Positions 44,045-54,305 are shown, counted from the stretch's first letter. The stretch is 64,000 bases of DNA from JBGRQA01 sp041725895 (GCA_041725895.1 JBGRQA010000007.1:124001-188000), one strand, 5' to 3'. Notes: generated by a model from the sequence alone, not told the origin. Program-made: numbers and translations.

Positions 44045-46387
44045 ATGAAGCGACTACTGATAATTGTAATTCTCGTACAATTTATTGTTTTTGGAGGTTT
44101 AGGTCAAAAAAAACGGGTTTTGGTGCTACACTCCTACCACCAAGGATTAACCTGGACCGACAATGCATCAAAAGGTATACTTTCCGTTCTTGGAGACCAA
44201 AAGAATATTGAATTACACTTTGATTACTTAGATACCAAACGAAATATTGATCCCTACTACTTTGATTTGTTAACCAATCTTTACCGCTTTAAAATGGCGA
44301 ATACCACTTTTGATGCCATCATATCGGTAGACAACAATGCACTAAAATTCCTCCGACAAAACGGGAATACCCTCTTTCCTAATGTTCCCGTCGTTTTTTG
44401 CGCAGTCAACAATTTCTCTTTTCAAATGATCAACGGAGTGAATAATGTAAGAGGAGTAGCAGAAAACGCAGACTTTGAAGGCACAATAAAAACAATGTTG
44501 TCTCTTCACCCCCAATTGGATACAATAATGGTTGTGAATGACTCCCACACAACCACTGCCATCCAAAATAAGGAGAAGATGAAACCTCTGATAGCGAAAT
44601 ACCAATCCAATGTAGCCTTTAAATACCTGGAAAACCTACCTCTCAATCAGCTAACGGAAAAAATAGAAAAGCTGAAAGGTAACAAAGCTATTCTTCTACT
44701 CAATTTTAGTAAAGACAGTGAAGGAAAATTTATTTCCTACATTGATTTACTGCACCTAATGAAACAGAAGACTCAATTGCCAATATACAGCTTATGGAAC
44801 TTCTTTCTTAACGAAGGAATTGTTGGCGGTATGCTAACCAGTGGATTTAAGCAGGGAGAAAAAGCAGGACAAATCACGCTCAAAATATTGCAAGGAAAAG
44901 CAAAAAATATTCCCCTCGTAATTCAAGGAGAAAATGAACTTCAATTTGATTATGTGGAGATGAAAAAAATAGGAATAAGCGAGGAGCAACTTCCAAAAGG
45001 GAGTAGCATTATCAATCATCCCCCCTCCTTCTATAACACATACAAGCCAATTATTTGGCTAAGTATCGGCTTTTTTCTCCTGATGCTGATCCTGCTTTAT
45101 GTAAGTATCTATTTCCAACATCAGAAAGAAAAGCGTTTAATCGCAATCAATTTGGAATTGGATAAACGGGTCGCTAAACGCACCTCAGAGCTTTTAAGGG
45201 CCAACCAAACCCTTATTCATCAGCAAAAAAAGATCATCCGACAAAAAGAAGAACTAGAAACGCATCGGCACAATCTGCTGGAGCTTGTTAAAGAACGAAC
45301 ATCCGATTTACAGGAAGCCAATCTTAAACTGAGCAACAATCACAACCGTCTCCGTTTAATGCTTGATGCCAATTCCGATGGTGTATGGGAATACCATGTG
45401 AAGAAAAAAGAATACGACATCAGCACAAACTTCTGGAACAAACTTGGATATTCAACTTCAGAAATTGAGGACAAGAAAAATATACTACTCCTCCTGATGC
45501 AAGCAGAAGATCTTCCTTTCTATCAGAAAACCCTGGAAAATTATATCAAATCCAACAGAGATATTTTCAAGTTTGAGTTCAGGCTTAGAGGGCCCAAAGG
45601 GGAACTGTTTTGGATTTCCACCCATGGAAAATCAATTGAAAACGACAAATACGGCACCCCCTTGAAAGTTGTTGGTACTTTTTTGAATATCACCGCGCGA
45701 AAAACGGCGGAAGAGAAGAATAAAGAGAATCAGATTACCGTTCTCAATGCAATTTGGGAGGCGGAAGAAAGAGAACGTAGCCGGATGGCTAAGGATTTGC
45801 ACGATGGAATTGGTCCCATACTTTCAAGCATTAAACTGGCTGTTTCCGCTCTCAAGAAGGCAAAAACCACGGAGCGAAAAGAAGAAGTAATGGAAGTTAC
45901 ACAGGAAGCCATAAACGAAGCGATTATCAGCACCAAAGAAATCGCCAACAACCTCAGCCCTCACATTCTTAGAGACTTTGGACTGGTCTATGCCTACAAC
46001 AACTTCATTCGGAAATTCAAAGTTACCTCAGGCCTTCAAATCCATTTTCAAAACAATGTAACCGATCAAAGATTTGATCCGAATATAGAAATTGTATTCT
46101 ACAGAACATTTACTGAATTACTGAATAACACATTAAAACATGCAAAAGCAGAAACAGTAGAAGTAAATCTTTTTCGAAAAGCAAACACACTACATCTAAA
46201 CTATTTGGATGATGGTATTGGAATAACAGTAGAACAAAGAAAAATGTATTGGGACATAGGTATGGGATTATCCAATATTGGCAATCGAATTCATTCGGTT
46301 AGAGGCAAATATCAAATTAAAAGTAAAGAGAATGATGGATTTCAGGTTAGGATAGAAGTGCCACTTCCAAAACAAAGTAATACATAA
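44045..46387 (+). CDS. NarL-type sensor kinase with ABC-substrate-binding sensor
   Basis: 780 residues. Signal/anchor at 1-20, then a periplasmic ABC_sub_bind-type domain (about 20-320: KKRVLVLHSYHQGLTWTDNA; PVVFCAVNN; GKAKNIPLVIQG). Membrane segment about 335-357, coiled coil about 360-440, a PAS domain about 445-560 (ANSDGVWEYHVKKKEYD; VGTFLNITARK), then HisKA_3 (RMAKDLHDGIGPI, His586) and HATPase (TELLNNTLKHA; DDGIGI; GMGLSNIGNR). Known of the family: this sensor type detects small solutes, often amino-acid-like. Cognate regulator 102 bp downstream. Confidence 0.9.
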   Translation: MKRLLIIVILVQFIVFGGLGQKKRVLVLHSYHQGLTWTDNASKGILSVLGDQKNIELHFDYLDTKRNIDPYYFDLLTNLYRFKMANTTFDAIISVDNNALKFLRQNGNTLFPNVPVVFCAVNNFSFQMINGVNNVRGVAENADFEGTIKTMLSLHPQLDTIMVVNDSHTTTAIQNKEKMKPLIAKYQSNVAFKYLENLPLNQLTEKIEKLKGNKAILLLNFSKDSEGKFISYIDLLHLMKQKTQLPIYSLWNFFLNEGIVGGMLTSGFKQGEKAGQITLKILQGKAKNIPLVIQGENELQFDYVEMKKIGISEEQLPKGSSIINHPPSFYNTYKPIIWLSIGFFLLMLILLYVSIYFQHQKEKRLIAINLELDKRVAKRTSELLRANQTLIHQQKKIIRQKEELETHRHNLLELVKERTSDLQEANLKLSNNHNRLRLMLDANSDGVWEYHVKKKEYDISTNFWNKLGYSTSEIEDKKNILLLLMQAEDLPFYQKTLENYIKSNRDIFKFEFRLRGPKGELFWISTHGKSIENDKYGTPLKVVGTFLNITARKTAEEKNKENQITVLNAIWEAEERERSRMAKDLHDGIGPILSSIKLAVSALKKAKTTERKEEVMEVTQEAINEAIISTKEIANNLSPHILRDFGLVYAYNNFIRKFKVTSGLQIHFQNNVTDQRFDPNIEIVFYRTFTELLNNTLKHAKAETVEVNLFRKANTLHLNYLDDGIGITVEQRKMYWDIGMGLSNIGNRIHSVRGKYQIKSKENDGFQVRIEVPLPKQSNT

Positions 46388-46489
46388 CATCATGAAAAAC
46401 GTCTCATAATCCGAAAATTTCCATTATTATTATAACCTGAAAACTATTACCCTACTAAAGAACCTAACCACAAGAACCCGAATCACAAA

Positions 46490-47131
46490 ATGAAAGTATT
46501 CAAGACCGTTATCGTTGACGATCATAAACTTTTCAGAAAAGGACTTCGTCTCATCCTCCAGGATATGAACAATATCGAGGTGGTAGCTGAAGCATCTAAT
46601 GGGCAGGAATTCCTCGATCTATTAAATAGAATCAAACCTGACATGGTCCTCATGGACATAAACATGCCCCTTATTAACGGCATTGAAGCCACTTCAGAAG
46701 CACTGAAAAGATATCCGGAACTAAAAATAATAGCACTCTCCATGTTTGGAGAAAGCGAATACTACGAACGAATGGTGGAAGCTGGAGTTAAAGGATTTCT
46801 TTTAAAGAATTCCGATTCCTCCGAATTGGAAAATGCCTTACAAATGGTAATCCAGGGCCAAACCTATTTCTCCCAGGAATTACTCCTCAATATTATCAAT
46901 CAAAAAAACCAACCAAAATCATATACTGCAGTTCCTCTCTCCAACAGGGAAACCGAAGTTCTGCAATTTATGTGCAAAGGCCTCACCAATGCAGAAATTG
47001 CGGAATCGATGTTTATTAGCCAGCGAACGGTAGATCGGCACAAGGCCAATCTTCTCAGTAAAACCAATTGCAAAAACTCCATAGGTCTGGTAATGTACGC
47101 AGTAAAACACAATTTAGTGAAGGTGCAATAA
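46490..47131 (+). CDS. NarL/LuxR-family response regulator
   Basis: 213 residues. Receiver domain with the acidic pair VDDHKLF, phospho-acceptor Asp in MVLMDINMP, ALSMF and the KGFLLKNSD Lys. C-terminal LuxR HTH (about 147-210: LSNRETEVLQFMCKGLTNAE, ISQRTVDRHKANLL). Partner of the HisKA_3 kinase immediately upstream. Terminator at 47193-47219. Confidence 0.93.
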   Translation: MKVFKTVIVDDHKLFRKGLRLILQDMNNIEVVAEASNGQEFLDLLNRIKPDMVLMDINMPLINGIEATSEALKRYPELKIIALSMFGESEYYERMVEAGVKGFLLKNSDSSELENALQMVIQGQTYFSQELLLNIINQKNQPKSYTAVPLSNRETEVLQFMCKGLTNAEIAESMFISQRTVDRHKANLLSKTNCKNSIGLVMYAVKHNLVKVQ

Positions 47132-47192
47132 CAAAAACACAAAACTCTGTAAATATCAACAACTTACACCCATCAACCTTATTCGATGTCGC

Positions 47193-47219
47193 AAAACACC
47201 CATATCAATTTGGGTGTTT
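47193..47219 (+). terminator. Terminator of the NarL-type system
   Basis: AAAACACCCA-tatcaatt-TGGGTGTTT, stem with short T-run, 60 bp after the regulator stop. Confidence 0.7.
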
Positions 47220-47281
47220 CTCCCGTTCAAATGGGTGGATTCTCTATTTCTCACCTTCCTAATTTCCCACATCTTTGTATC

Positions 47282-47583
47282 GTGAAAGGGTAAGAAAGCT
47301 AAGTGTATTAAAAGAGCTTTCCAAATTAGTGGTTAGAAACTCTGTTTGTTTAGGGTAGCAGAGTTAAATAAGTTTCTTGAACTACATCATATTTTACCTC
47401 AGGTTTGGTTGTTGAGATTTAGGTTAGGGTTAGAGTGTGAGACCAAATCTGAGGTATTAGCTTTTCTCATGGTTGTTTAGAAAGACGAATTCAAATTTCC
47501 GAATTCAACCTTTTCCATATTGTTAGTTTTTGCTTCAAAAACTGTAAAGAAGCTTTCACCAGGCTCCTTTACAGTTTTTTTTT
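47282..47583 (+). ncRNA. Candidate structured RNA gene
   Basis: No coding frame, but a chain of hairpins on the + strand: GAAAGCT/AGCTTTC (47294-47321), CTCTG/CAGAG (47340-47363), a 14-bp stem with one mismatch (47396-47409 with 47442-47455) and GAATTC/GAATTC (47489-47508). It ends in a strong terminator (AAACTGTAAAG...CTTTACAGTTT plus T9, 47537-47583). A CATCTTTG near-match -7 box sits at 47270-47277. The loop at 47415-47433 contains AGATTTAGGTTAGGGTTAG, like the sRNA-family core. Confidence 0.45.
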
Positions 47584-47631
47584 GATTCCGGACATTCTTG
47601 TCAAATCCTCTTAATAAACCATTCATTACGC

Positions 47632-47666
47632 AAAAGCAGAATCTGAAATTTCGGATTCTGCTTTTC
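47632..47666 (-). terminator. Terminator of gltA
   Basis: AAAGCAGAATC and GATTCTGCTTTT form an 11-bp stem, 19 bp after the citrate synthase stop on the - strand; flanking A/T runs make it bidirectional. Confidence 0.75.
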
Positions 47667-47684
47667 TTTGTTGACTAATTGGTA

Positions 47685-49013
47685 TTAACTATTTGAACTA
47701 ACTGGCTTTTCAACCCTCACAATTTCTTCCAACATATTGGTAGTAATCGACTTTGGTCGCTCCAGAGGATAGCCAAGAGCACGATCCCAAACTATATTGG
47801 CACAAATACCAATTGCACGTCCAATGCCAAACAGTACGGTGTAGAAATCGTATTCGGTTACACCATAATGCCATTGAATCACACCTGATTGTGCATCCAC
47901 ATTGGGCCATGGGTTCTTGGCTTTTCCATGCTCCTTCAGAATAGGCGGAACAACCTGGTACAATAAATCCGCATATTTAAAGATGGGATCTTCCGGCAAA
48001 TGAGACAAACTAAATTCACGCTGCAACATATATCGCGGATCTGTTTTGCGTAGAACTGCGTGACCAAAACCAGGAATTACCTGTCCTGAATTCAGAGTAT
48101 CCCATACAAATTGCTTCATCTCATCCTTGGTAGGAAGCTGGTTTCCCATTTTATCCATCACCTCTTGCAACCAACGCAATACTTCCTGGTTTGCCAAACC
48201 ATGCAAAGGTCCGGCCAAACCGTTAATCATTGAGGATATGGAGAGGTAAATATCAGACAAGGAACTAGCCACAAGGTGACCGGTATGGGCACTAACATTT
48301 CCACTTTCATGATCGGAATGGATCAAAAAATGCAAACGGGATACATCGTCGTAAGGCTTATCGATCCCCATCATGTGAGCAAAGTTTCCTCCCATGTCCA
48401 TATTGGGATCCGACTGAATACGCGATCCCTGCCGATACAGTTTGTTGTAGATGTAGGAGGCTATTTCCGGTAGTTTTGCAAGAAGATTCAATGCATCCTC
48501 GTAAGTAGACTCCCAGTAACGATCTTTGGTTAAACCTGCCTTGTATTTTTTATTAAAAAGCGACTCCCGGTTCATTGTCAGAATAGCAGTGGAGAATATG
48601 GCCATGGGATGGCTGCAGCAAGGAAATGAGTCAATCACCTCGTACACATATCTTGGGACAATTCTTCTTTTGCTAAATTCATCCACCACCTGACTTACCT
48701 CCTCCTCGTTTGGAAAATCACCGGTAAGCAGGAGATAAAACAGACCTTCCACATAGGGCATTTCCGCCCCATGAGGTTTCGGCAGTTTTTCAATTACCTC
48801 TTTCAGGGTATATCCGCGATAGCGAATCCCCTCCTCCGGATCGAGATAGGAAATATCCGTAATCAAACTTTTCAAACCTCTCATACCTCCAATAACCTGG
48901 GATACGGTTACTTGATCCACCACCACATCGCCGTATTCCTTTAACAATCTTTTGGTTCTGGGCCTGTGCTCTAATATTTTTTCTTCCAGTGTCTGTTTCA
49001 ATGTCTTTTTCAT
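47685..49013 (-). CDS. gltA: Citrate synthase, mitochondrial-like type
   Basis: 442 residues. Active-site segments are intact: LIHSDHESGNVSAHTGHLV (first His), GLAGPLHGLANQEVLRWL, IPGFGHAVLRKTDPRY (second His and oxaloacetate Arg) and SGVIQWHYGV. The sequence style is that of eukaryotic/mitochondrial citrate synthases rather than E. coli GltA, as known for many Bacteroidota. Condenses acetyl-CoA and oxaloacetate in the TCA cycle. Second gene of the acn-gltA operon, 65 bp after aconitase. Confidence 0.95.
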   Translation of the reverse strand: MKKTLKQTLEEKILEHRPRTKRLLKEYGDVVVDQVTVSQVIGGMRGLKSLITDISYLDPEEGIRYRGYTLKEVIEKLPKPHGAEMPYVEGLFYLLLTGDFPNEEEVSQVVDEFSKRRIVPRYVYEVIDSFPCCSHPMAIFSTAILTMNRESLFNKKYKAGLTKDRYWESTYEDALNLLAKLPEIASYIYNKLYRQGSRIQSDPNMDMGGNFAHMMGIDKPYDDVSRLHFLIHSDHESGNVSAHTGHLVASSLSDIYLSISSMINGLAGPLHGLANQEVLRWLQEVMDKMGNQLPTKDEMKQFVWDTLNSGQVIPGFGHAVLRKTDPRYMLQREFSLSHLPEDPIFKYADLLYQVVPPILKEHGKAKNPWPNVDAQSGVIQWHYGVTEYDFYTVLFGIGRAIGICANIVWDRALGYPLERPKSITTNMLEEIVRVEKPVSSNS

Positions 49014-49078
49014 ATGCTACAATCTTATGGTTTGGAAAACCCGACTCATGAGCCAGGTATTATATCAAGTCTTGTTTT

Positions 49079-51343
49079 CTATTGATTCTGCTTTCGTATC
49101 AGGTTCAAAGCACTTCCAGCTTTGAACCACTCAATCTGAAACTCATTGTAAGTATGGTTGGCCTGAATTTCCTCCTGACTGCCATCTTCATGATTCAATC
49201 GCAAAACAAGTGGAACATCCGGGGCAAATTCTTTCAAGCCAAGAACATCTATTCTGTCCTTCTCCTGTATCTTATCGTAATCTTCAGGATTAGCGAATGT
49301 GAGCCCCAAAACCCCCTGCTTCTTCAAATTGGTTTCATGAATTCGGGCAAATGAGCGCACAATAACCACCTTAACCCCCAAATGCCGGGGCTCCATGGCT
49401 GCATGCTCCCGGGAAGAACCTTCGCCATAATTCTCGTCTCCTACAACAATGGAACCAATTCCTGCTCCCTTATAGGCACGAGCTGTTGCGGGTACTTCAC
49501 TATACTCCCCATTCTGTTCGTTGTATATTCTGTTGGTTTCGCCATTGAAATAATTGACTGCCCCAATCAACATATTGTTGGAAATATTGTCCAAATGCCC
49601 CCGGTACCGCAACCATGGGCCAGCCATAGAAATATGGTCTGTAGTACACTTCCCTTTAGCTTTTATCAGCAGATTCAATCCCTTGAAATCCTCTCCATCC
49701 CACTCTTTAAAAGGAGACAGTAACTGAAGCCTTTGAGATTCCGGATTCACTACTACCTCAACACTACTTCCATCCTCTTTGGGAGCAATATATCCCGCAT
49801 CTTCCAAATCGAATCCTTTGGGTGGAAATTCCAAACCTTGAGGTTCGTCCAAACGAACAGCAACACCTTCCTCATTAATGAGTGTATCGGTCATTGGATT
49901 AAAGGTCAGATCTCCAGCAATAGCCATAGCTGTTACAATTTCGGGAGAAGCAACAAAACCATGGGTATTAGGATTACCATCATTTCGCTTGGCAAAATTC
50001 CGATTAAAGGAGGTGATAATAGAATTCTTCCGGTTGGGATCATCGGTGTGACGATTCCACTGCCCAATACAGGGACCGCAGGCATTGGCCATAATCACTC
50101 CCCCAATATTGGTAAACTCTTCCAGGATACCATCCCGCTCCGTTGTAAACCGAACCATTTCGGAGCCCGGTGTCACGATAAACTCCGATTTCACTTTTAA
50201 CTTTTTCTCCCGGGCCTGCCGTGCCAAAGAAGCTGCGCGAGTCAAATCCTCATAGGAGGAATTGGTACAGGAACCAATCAAACCAACTTCCAATACCTGG
50301 GGATATTCATTATCCTTGACAGCTACTGCAAACTCACTCATTTTATGAGCCAAATCGGGAGTAAATGGTCCATTAATATAAGGCTCCATTTCCGAGAGAT
50401 TGATCTCGATCAATTCATCGTAAAAATTCTCAGGATTGTCGTAGACATCATCATCAGAACGTAGGAATTCCTTCACTCCATCAGCCAATTCGGCCACCTC
50501 TTCCCGTCCAGTATTACGCAGATACTGACTCATTTTTTCATCGTAGCCAAAAATTGATGTAGTTGCACCTATTTCAGCTCCCATATTGCAAATGGTTCCC
50601 TTCCCGGTACAAGACATGGAATCGGCACCCTCCCCAAAGTATTCCACTATACTTCCGGTACCTCCCTTTACTGTGAGGATACCGGCAACTTTCAGTACAA
50701 CATCTTTAGGAGAAACCCAGCCGTTCAGACGTCCAGTCAATTTCACACCTATCAATTTGGGCATTTTCAACTCCCAGGCCATCCCAGCCATTACATCAAC
50801 TGCATCTGCACCTCCAACTCCAATGGCAACCATTCCCAAACCTCCGGCATTCACCGTATGCGAATCCGTTCCAATCATCATTCCTCCAGGGAATGCATAA
50901 TTCTCCAGAACAACCTGGTGAATAATTCCTGCTCCGGGTTTCCAGAAACCAATCCCGTATTTATTGGAAACGGATTGCAAAAAATTATATACTTCATTAT
51001 TTTGAGTCATTGCCTCCTTCAAATCATCCTCAGCTCCGGTATGAGCCTGAATTAGATGATCGCAATGGACAGTGGAAGGTACAGCCACTTTCGATTTTCC
51101 GGCATTCATAAACTGCAAAAGAGCCATTTGAGCCGTGGCATCCTGCATAGCAACACGGTCGGGTGCAAAATTCACATAATCCCCACCCCGCTCATATTCT
51201 TCGAAACTTGGCTCCTCGTAAAGATGTGCGTACAAAATCTTTTCACTTAGCGTTAGCGAACGCCCCAAAACTTTTCGGGCTCTAATTACTCGTTCAGGCA
51301 TCCTCGCGTAGACGGATTTTATCAAGTCTAAATCAAATAGCAT
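49079..51343 (-). CDS. acn: Aconitate hydratase
   Basis: 754 residues, the length of mitochondrial-type aconitase. Fe-S ligands in LIGSCTNSSYEDL and ANACGPCIGQW; substrate-binding motifs GTDSHTVNAGGLGMVAIGVG, NRNFAKRNDGNPNTHGFVAS and the swivel-domain GEGSSREHAAMEPRHLG are complete. Converts citrate to isocitrate. First gene of the operon with citrate synthase; no isocitrate dehydrogenase gene is adjacent. Confidence 0.95.
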   Translation of the reverse strand: MLFDLDLIKSVYARMPERVIRARKVLGRSLTLSEKILYAHLYEEPSFEEYERGGDYVNFAPDRVAMQDATAQMALLQFMNAGKSKVAVPSTVHCDHLIQAHTGAEDDLKEAMTQNNEVYNFLQSVSNKYGIGFWKPGAGIIHQVVLENYAFPGGMMIGTDSHTVNAGGLGMVAIGVGGADAVDVMAGMAWELKMPKLIGVKLTGRLNGWVSPKDVVLKVAGILTVKGGTGSIVEYFGEGADSMSCTGKGTICNMGAEIGATTSIFGYDEKMSQYLRNTGREEVAELADGVKEFLRSDDDVYDNPENFYDELIEINLSEMEPYINGPFTPDLAHKMSEFAVAVKDNEYPQVLEVGLIGSCTNSSYEDLTRAASLARQAREKKLKVKSEFIVTPGSEMVRFTTERDGILEEFTNIGGVIMANACGPCIGQWNRHTDDPNRKNSIITSFNRNFAKRNDGNPNTHGFVASPEIVTAMAIAGDLTFNPMTDTLINEEGVAVRLDEPQGLEFPPKGFDLEDAGYIAPKEDGSSVEVVVNPESQRLQLLSPFKEWDGEDFKGLNLLIKAKGKCTTDHISMAGPWLRYRGHLDNISNNMLIGAVNYFNGETNRIYNEQNGEYSEVPATARAYKGAGIGSIVVGDENYGEGSSREHAAMEPRHLGVKVVIVRSFARIHETNLKKQGVLGLTFANPEDYDKIQEKDRIDVLGLKEFAPDVPLVLRLNHEDGSQEEIQANHTYNEFQIEWFKAGSALNLIRKQNQ

Positions 51344-51785
51344 AATTAAATCGAGTTAATAGTTTCTAATAAAAATACACTCACTTCCCGATGGATAACT
51401 TCCCCTTTCCATAGAAATCATTAGGAATTCTTGTATCAGATAATCGGAGGCGCTTCTCCTGTATATGTATAAATAAAAAAGTGTTATAGCTTCTATTAAA
51501 ATCATTCTACAACACTCTTCCTCAACACATTTAGAAGCACCCCAATCGTGGGCAATAAACAGATGTAAACCATCTGAAAATTTAGATATCTAAATATAAC
51601 AAAAACGGCTTGTTTTTAAAAGGCTGTACTATTTTTCTTTTACATCAAAGAGGAACCACACAAGTAAACACCTGGATAACAGGAAGAATTGGACATAAAA
51701 AACAATTATGCCCATTAAGGTAATTTTTCCGGATTTGAAATTCTCATTACAATCCAGACGAATTTATGCAGAAAAAAGGATTTCT
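51344..51785. other. acn upstream region with a 16-bp palindrome
   Basis: 440 bp without a gene. ATTTAGATATCTAAAT at 51580-51595 is a perfect palindrome, 237 bp upstream of the acn start. It could be an operator, although its distance from acn leaves this open. No TAnnTTTG box was found close to acn. Confidence 0.45.
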
Positions 51786-52289
51786 CTACTGAGCAGAACG
51801 AGGTCCCAATTCAATCACTTCCAAATCACGAATATCTTTACCGTCAATAACGAAACGGAGAAGAGTACGAACTTTATGGAATCCATTACTACCTGCTGCA
51901 CCGGGATTCATGTGCAACAAATTAAGTTTAGAGTCGTTCATAACTTTCAGGATGTGAGAATGACCGGAGATAAACAATTGAGGGGGATTTTCCATTATCC
52001 CGGGTTTCACATTTCGATCGTAACGGTTGGGATAACCGCCAATGTGTGTTATCCAAACATCCACTTCTTCGCATAGAAAACGCTGGTGCTTGGGATACAC
52101 CACCCGAACTTCATGTCCATCAATATTTCCATGAACCGCCCGTAAAGGTTTAAATTGAGCCAGTTGATCGGCCGTTTCGAGATTTCCGATATCGCCGGCA
52201 TGCCAAATCTCATCGCACTGGGCAAAGTAATCGAAAATCCTGGGATCCAACCAGGAATGGGTATCTGAAAGTAGGCCGATTCGTTTCAT
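51786..52289 (-). CDS. YfcE/MJ0936-type metallophosphoesterase
   Basis: 167 residues. Calcineurin-like motifs: GLLSDTHSW (Asp, His), WHAGDIGN (Asp), VHGNIDGHEV (Asn, His), ITHIGGYP (His) and ISGHSHI (two His). The dimetal site is complete. Known of the family: phosphodiesterase acting on small substrates. Single gene. The 390 bp upstream (52290-52683) hold nothing but the prfC promoter. Confidence 0.9.
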   Translation of the reverse strand: MKRIGLLSDTHSWLDPRIFDYFAQCDEIWHAGDIGNLETADQLAQFKPLRAVHGNIDGHEVRVVYPKHQRFLCEEVDVWITHIGGYPNRYDRNVKPGIMENPPQLFISGHSHILKVMNDSKLNLLHMNPGAAGSNGFHKVRTLLRFVIDGKDIRDLEVIELGPRSAQ

Positions 52290-52643
52290 AGGTAATTGGA
52301 ATTATTGCTCAATTTGACTGTAAATGTAGCAAGAATGCTGCAATGAGCAAGCTGATCAAACTCATTGCGACTACAGTGGCTGCAAGAATATTGTTGTAAT
52401 GGAAAAACCACCATATCCAAAACGATCATCTCCAAATTGTTTTGTTCTGAATTATTCCATATCTTTTTTACAGGCAAATCTCAATAAGTCCCCCTGAAAT
52501 TTATGTAAGGAAAAGCATTTTTTATCTTTTCGGACGAGGCTTAAGGCTAACTATTGTTGGCATTGAAAACCCGGAAGCTTTACAAATTAAAACAAGAAGC
52601 AGCAGAACATCCATTTTTGTGCAACTACTCGAATAAAAATTAT

Positions 52644-52651
52644 TACTTTTG
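52644..52651 (+). promoter_or_regulatory. TAnnTTTG -7 box of prfC
   Basis: TACTTTTG, exact -7 element, 32 bp before the prfC ATG; a TTTG at 52616-52619 could be the -33 element with slightly long spacing. Confidence 0.6.
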
Positions 52652-52683
52652 CATGCTTGAAAAGAAGATAAATACCGGAATAC

Positions 52684-54258
52684 ATGAATTTTAAGGACGA
52701 AATACAGAGAAGACGAACGTTTGGAATCATCTCTCACCCCGATGCCGGGAAAACAACATTGACTGAAAAGCTGTTGCTGTTTGGTGGTGCGATCCACGTT
52801 GCAGGAGCAGTTAAGTCGAATAAGATTAAGAAAACAGCCACTTCCGACTTTATGGAAATTGAGCGCCAGAGAGGTATCTCGGTTGCCACTTCCGTAATGG
52901 GGTTTGAATACAAAGGGCACAAGATCAACATCCTTGACACCCCTGGTCACCAGGATTTTGCTGAAGATACCTTCCGTACTCTTACCGCCTGCGACAGTGT
53001 AATTATTGTTGTAGACGTAGCTAAAGGGGTCGAAAATCAAACCCGCAAACTGATGCAGGTTTGTCGGATGCGTAAAACACCTGTAATCGTATTTATCAAC
53101 AAGCTGGACCGTCCGGGTAAGGATGCTTTCGATTTGTTGGATGAGATTGAGGCTGAATTGCAGATCAAGGTAAATCCCCTGAGTTGGCCTATTAACATGG
53201 GACCTGCTTTTAAAGGCGTATATAATATCTTCCAGCGCAACCTGAGCTTATTCACCCCTTCATCACAAGTAGTAGAGGAAAGCATCGAGTTTGATGACTT
53301 GAACAACCCCGAACTGGAAACCTACATTGGTGAAGATGCAGAAACCCTTCGTGAAGAGTTGGAATTGGTGGAAGGTGTTTATCCTGAATTTGACGTACAA
53401 GATTACCTGGATGCGAAAATCGCTCCTGTATTCTTTGGTTCAGCGCTGAACAACTTTGGAGTAAAAGAGCTGTTGGATGCCTTCATCAAAATTGCTCCCT
53501 CGCCCCTGCCTTGTATCACCGAAGAACGTTTGGTAAATCCGGAGGAGGAAAAATTCTCTGGCTTCGTATTTAAGATCCACGCCAATATGGATCCCAACCA
53601 CCGAAACCGTTTGGCTTTTGTTAAGGTAGTGTCGGGTGTATTCCGAAGAAATACCAACTACCTGCATGTTGGCAACGGCAAGAAAATGAAATTCTCCAGT
53701 CCTACCGCTTTTATGGCGGAGAAGAAATCCATTGTAGAAGAAGCTTATCCAGGTGATATTGTAGGTTTGCCAGATAACGGAAACTTTAAAATTGGTGATA
53801 CTCTAACCGAAGGTGAAGTAGTACACTTTAAAGGTATCCCAAGCTTCTCGCCTGAATTGTTTAAATACATCGAGAATGCCGACCCTATGAAGTCCAAGCA
53901 GTTGTCCAAAGGAGTTGACCAGTTGATGGACGAAGGGGTAGCCCAGCTGTTTACTTCCCAATTCAACGGACGTAAGGTAATTGGTACCGTAGGTGCACTT
54001 CAGTTTGAAGTAATTGAATACCGTTTGCTACACGAATACAGCGCTTCCTGTCGATGGGAACATATCAACCTTCACAAGGCTTGCTGGATCAAGTCCAACG
54101 ATGACGAGGAACTGAAAGATTTCAAGAAGCACAAGGTTCAATACATGGCCAAAGACAAGCACGGCCGGGATGTATTCCTTGCCGACTCTTCGTACATGCT
54201 GCAGATGGCACAACAGAACTACAAGAATCTGGAATTCCACTTTACTTCGGAATTCTAA
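52684..54258 (+). CDS. prfC: Peptide chain release factor 3
   Basis: 524 residues. GTPase P-loop HPDAGKTTLTEK, switch region RQRGISVATSVMGFEY, DTPGHQDFAEDT, NKLDRPGKD and SALN, then the EF-G-like domains II/III ending LEFHFTSEF. Known of the family: recycles RF1/RF2 from the ribosome in a GTP-dependent step. Full length. Own promoter; a weak hairpin (54277-54305) separates it from the thioesterase gene. Confidence 0.96.
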   Translation: MNFKDEIQRRRTFGIISHPDAGKTTLTEKLLLFGGAIHVAGAVKSNKIKKTATSDFMEIERQRGISVATSVMGFEYKGHKINILDTPGHQDFAEDTFRTLTACDSVIIVVDVAKGVENQTRKLMQVCRMRKTPVIVFINKLDRPGKDAFDLLDEIEAELQIKVNPLSWPINMGPAFKGVYNIFQRNLSLFTPSSQVVEESIEFDDLNNPELETYIGEDAETLREELELVEGVYPEFDVQDYLDAKIAPVFFGSALNNFGVKELLDAFIKIAPSPLPCITEERLVNPEEEKFSGFVFKIHANMDPNHRNRLAFVKVVSGVFRRNTNYLHVGNGKKMKFSSPTAFMAEKKSIVEEAYPGDIVGLPDNGNFKIGDTLTEGEVVHFKGIPSFSPELFKYIENADPMKSKQLSKGVDQLMDEGVAQLFTSQFNGRKVIGTVGALQFEVIEYRLLHEYSASCRWEHINLHKACWIKSNDDEELKDFKKHKVQYMAKDKHGRDVFLADSSYMLQMAQQNYKNLEFHFTSEF

Positions 54259-54276
54259 ACAATAAAATACAAATCA

Positions 54277-54305
54277 AGGCTGTTTCGAAAGAGGCAGCCT
54301 GTTTT
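54277..54305 (+). terminator. Hairpin after prfC
   Basis: AGGCTG and CAGCCT form a 6-bp stem with a 12-nt loop, followed by GTTTT, between prfC and the thioesterase gene. Probably a partial terminator. Confidence 0.5.

Noticed and set aside
49733..50200. 155-aa + ORF
   Set aside because: Antisense shadow of the aconitase gene, which is complete and conserved.
52522..53040. 172-aa - ORF
   Set aside because: Antisense to the start of prfC and its promoter; no recognisable domain.
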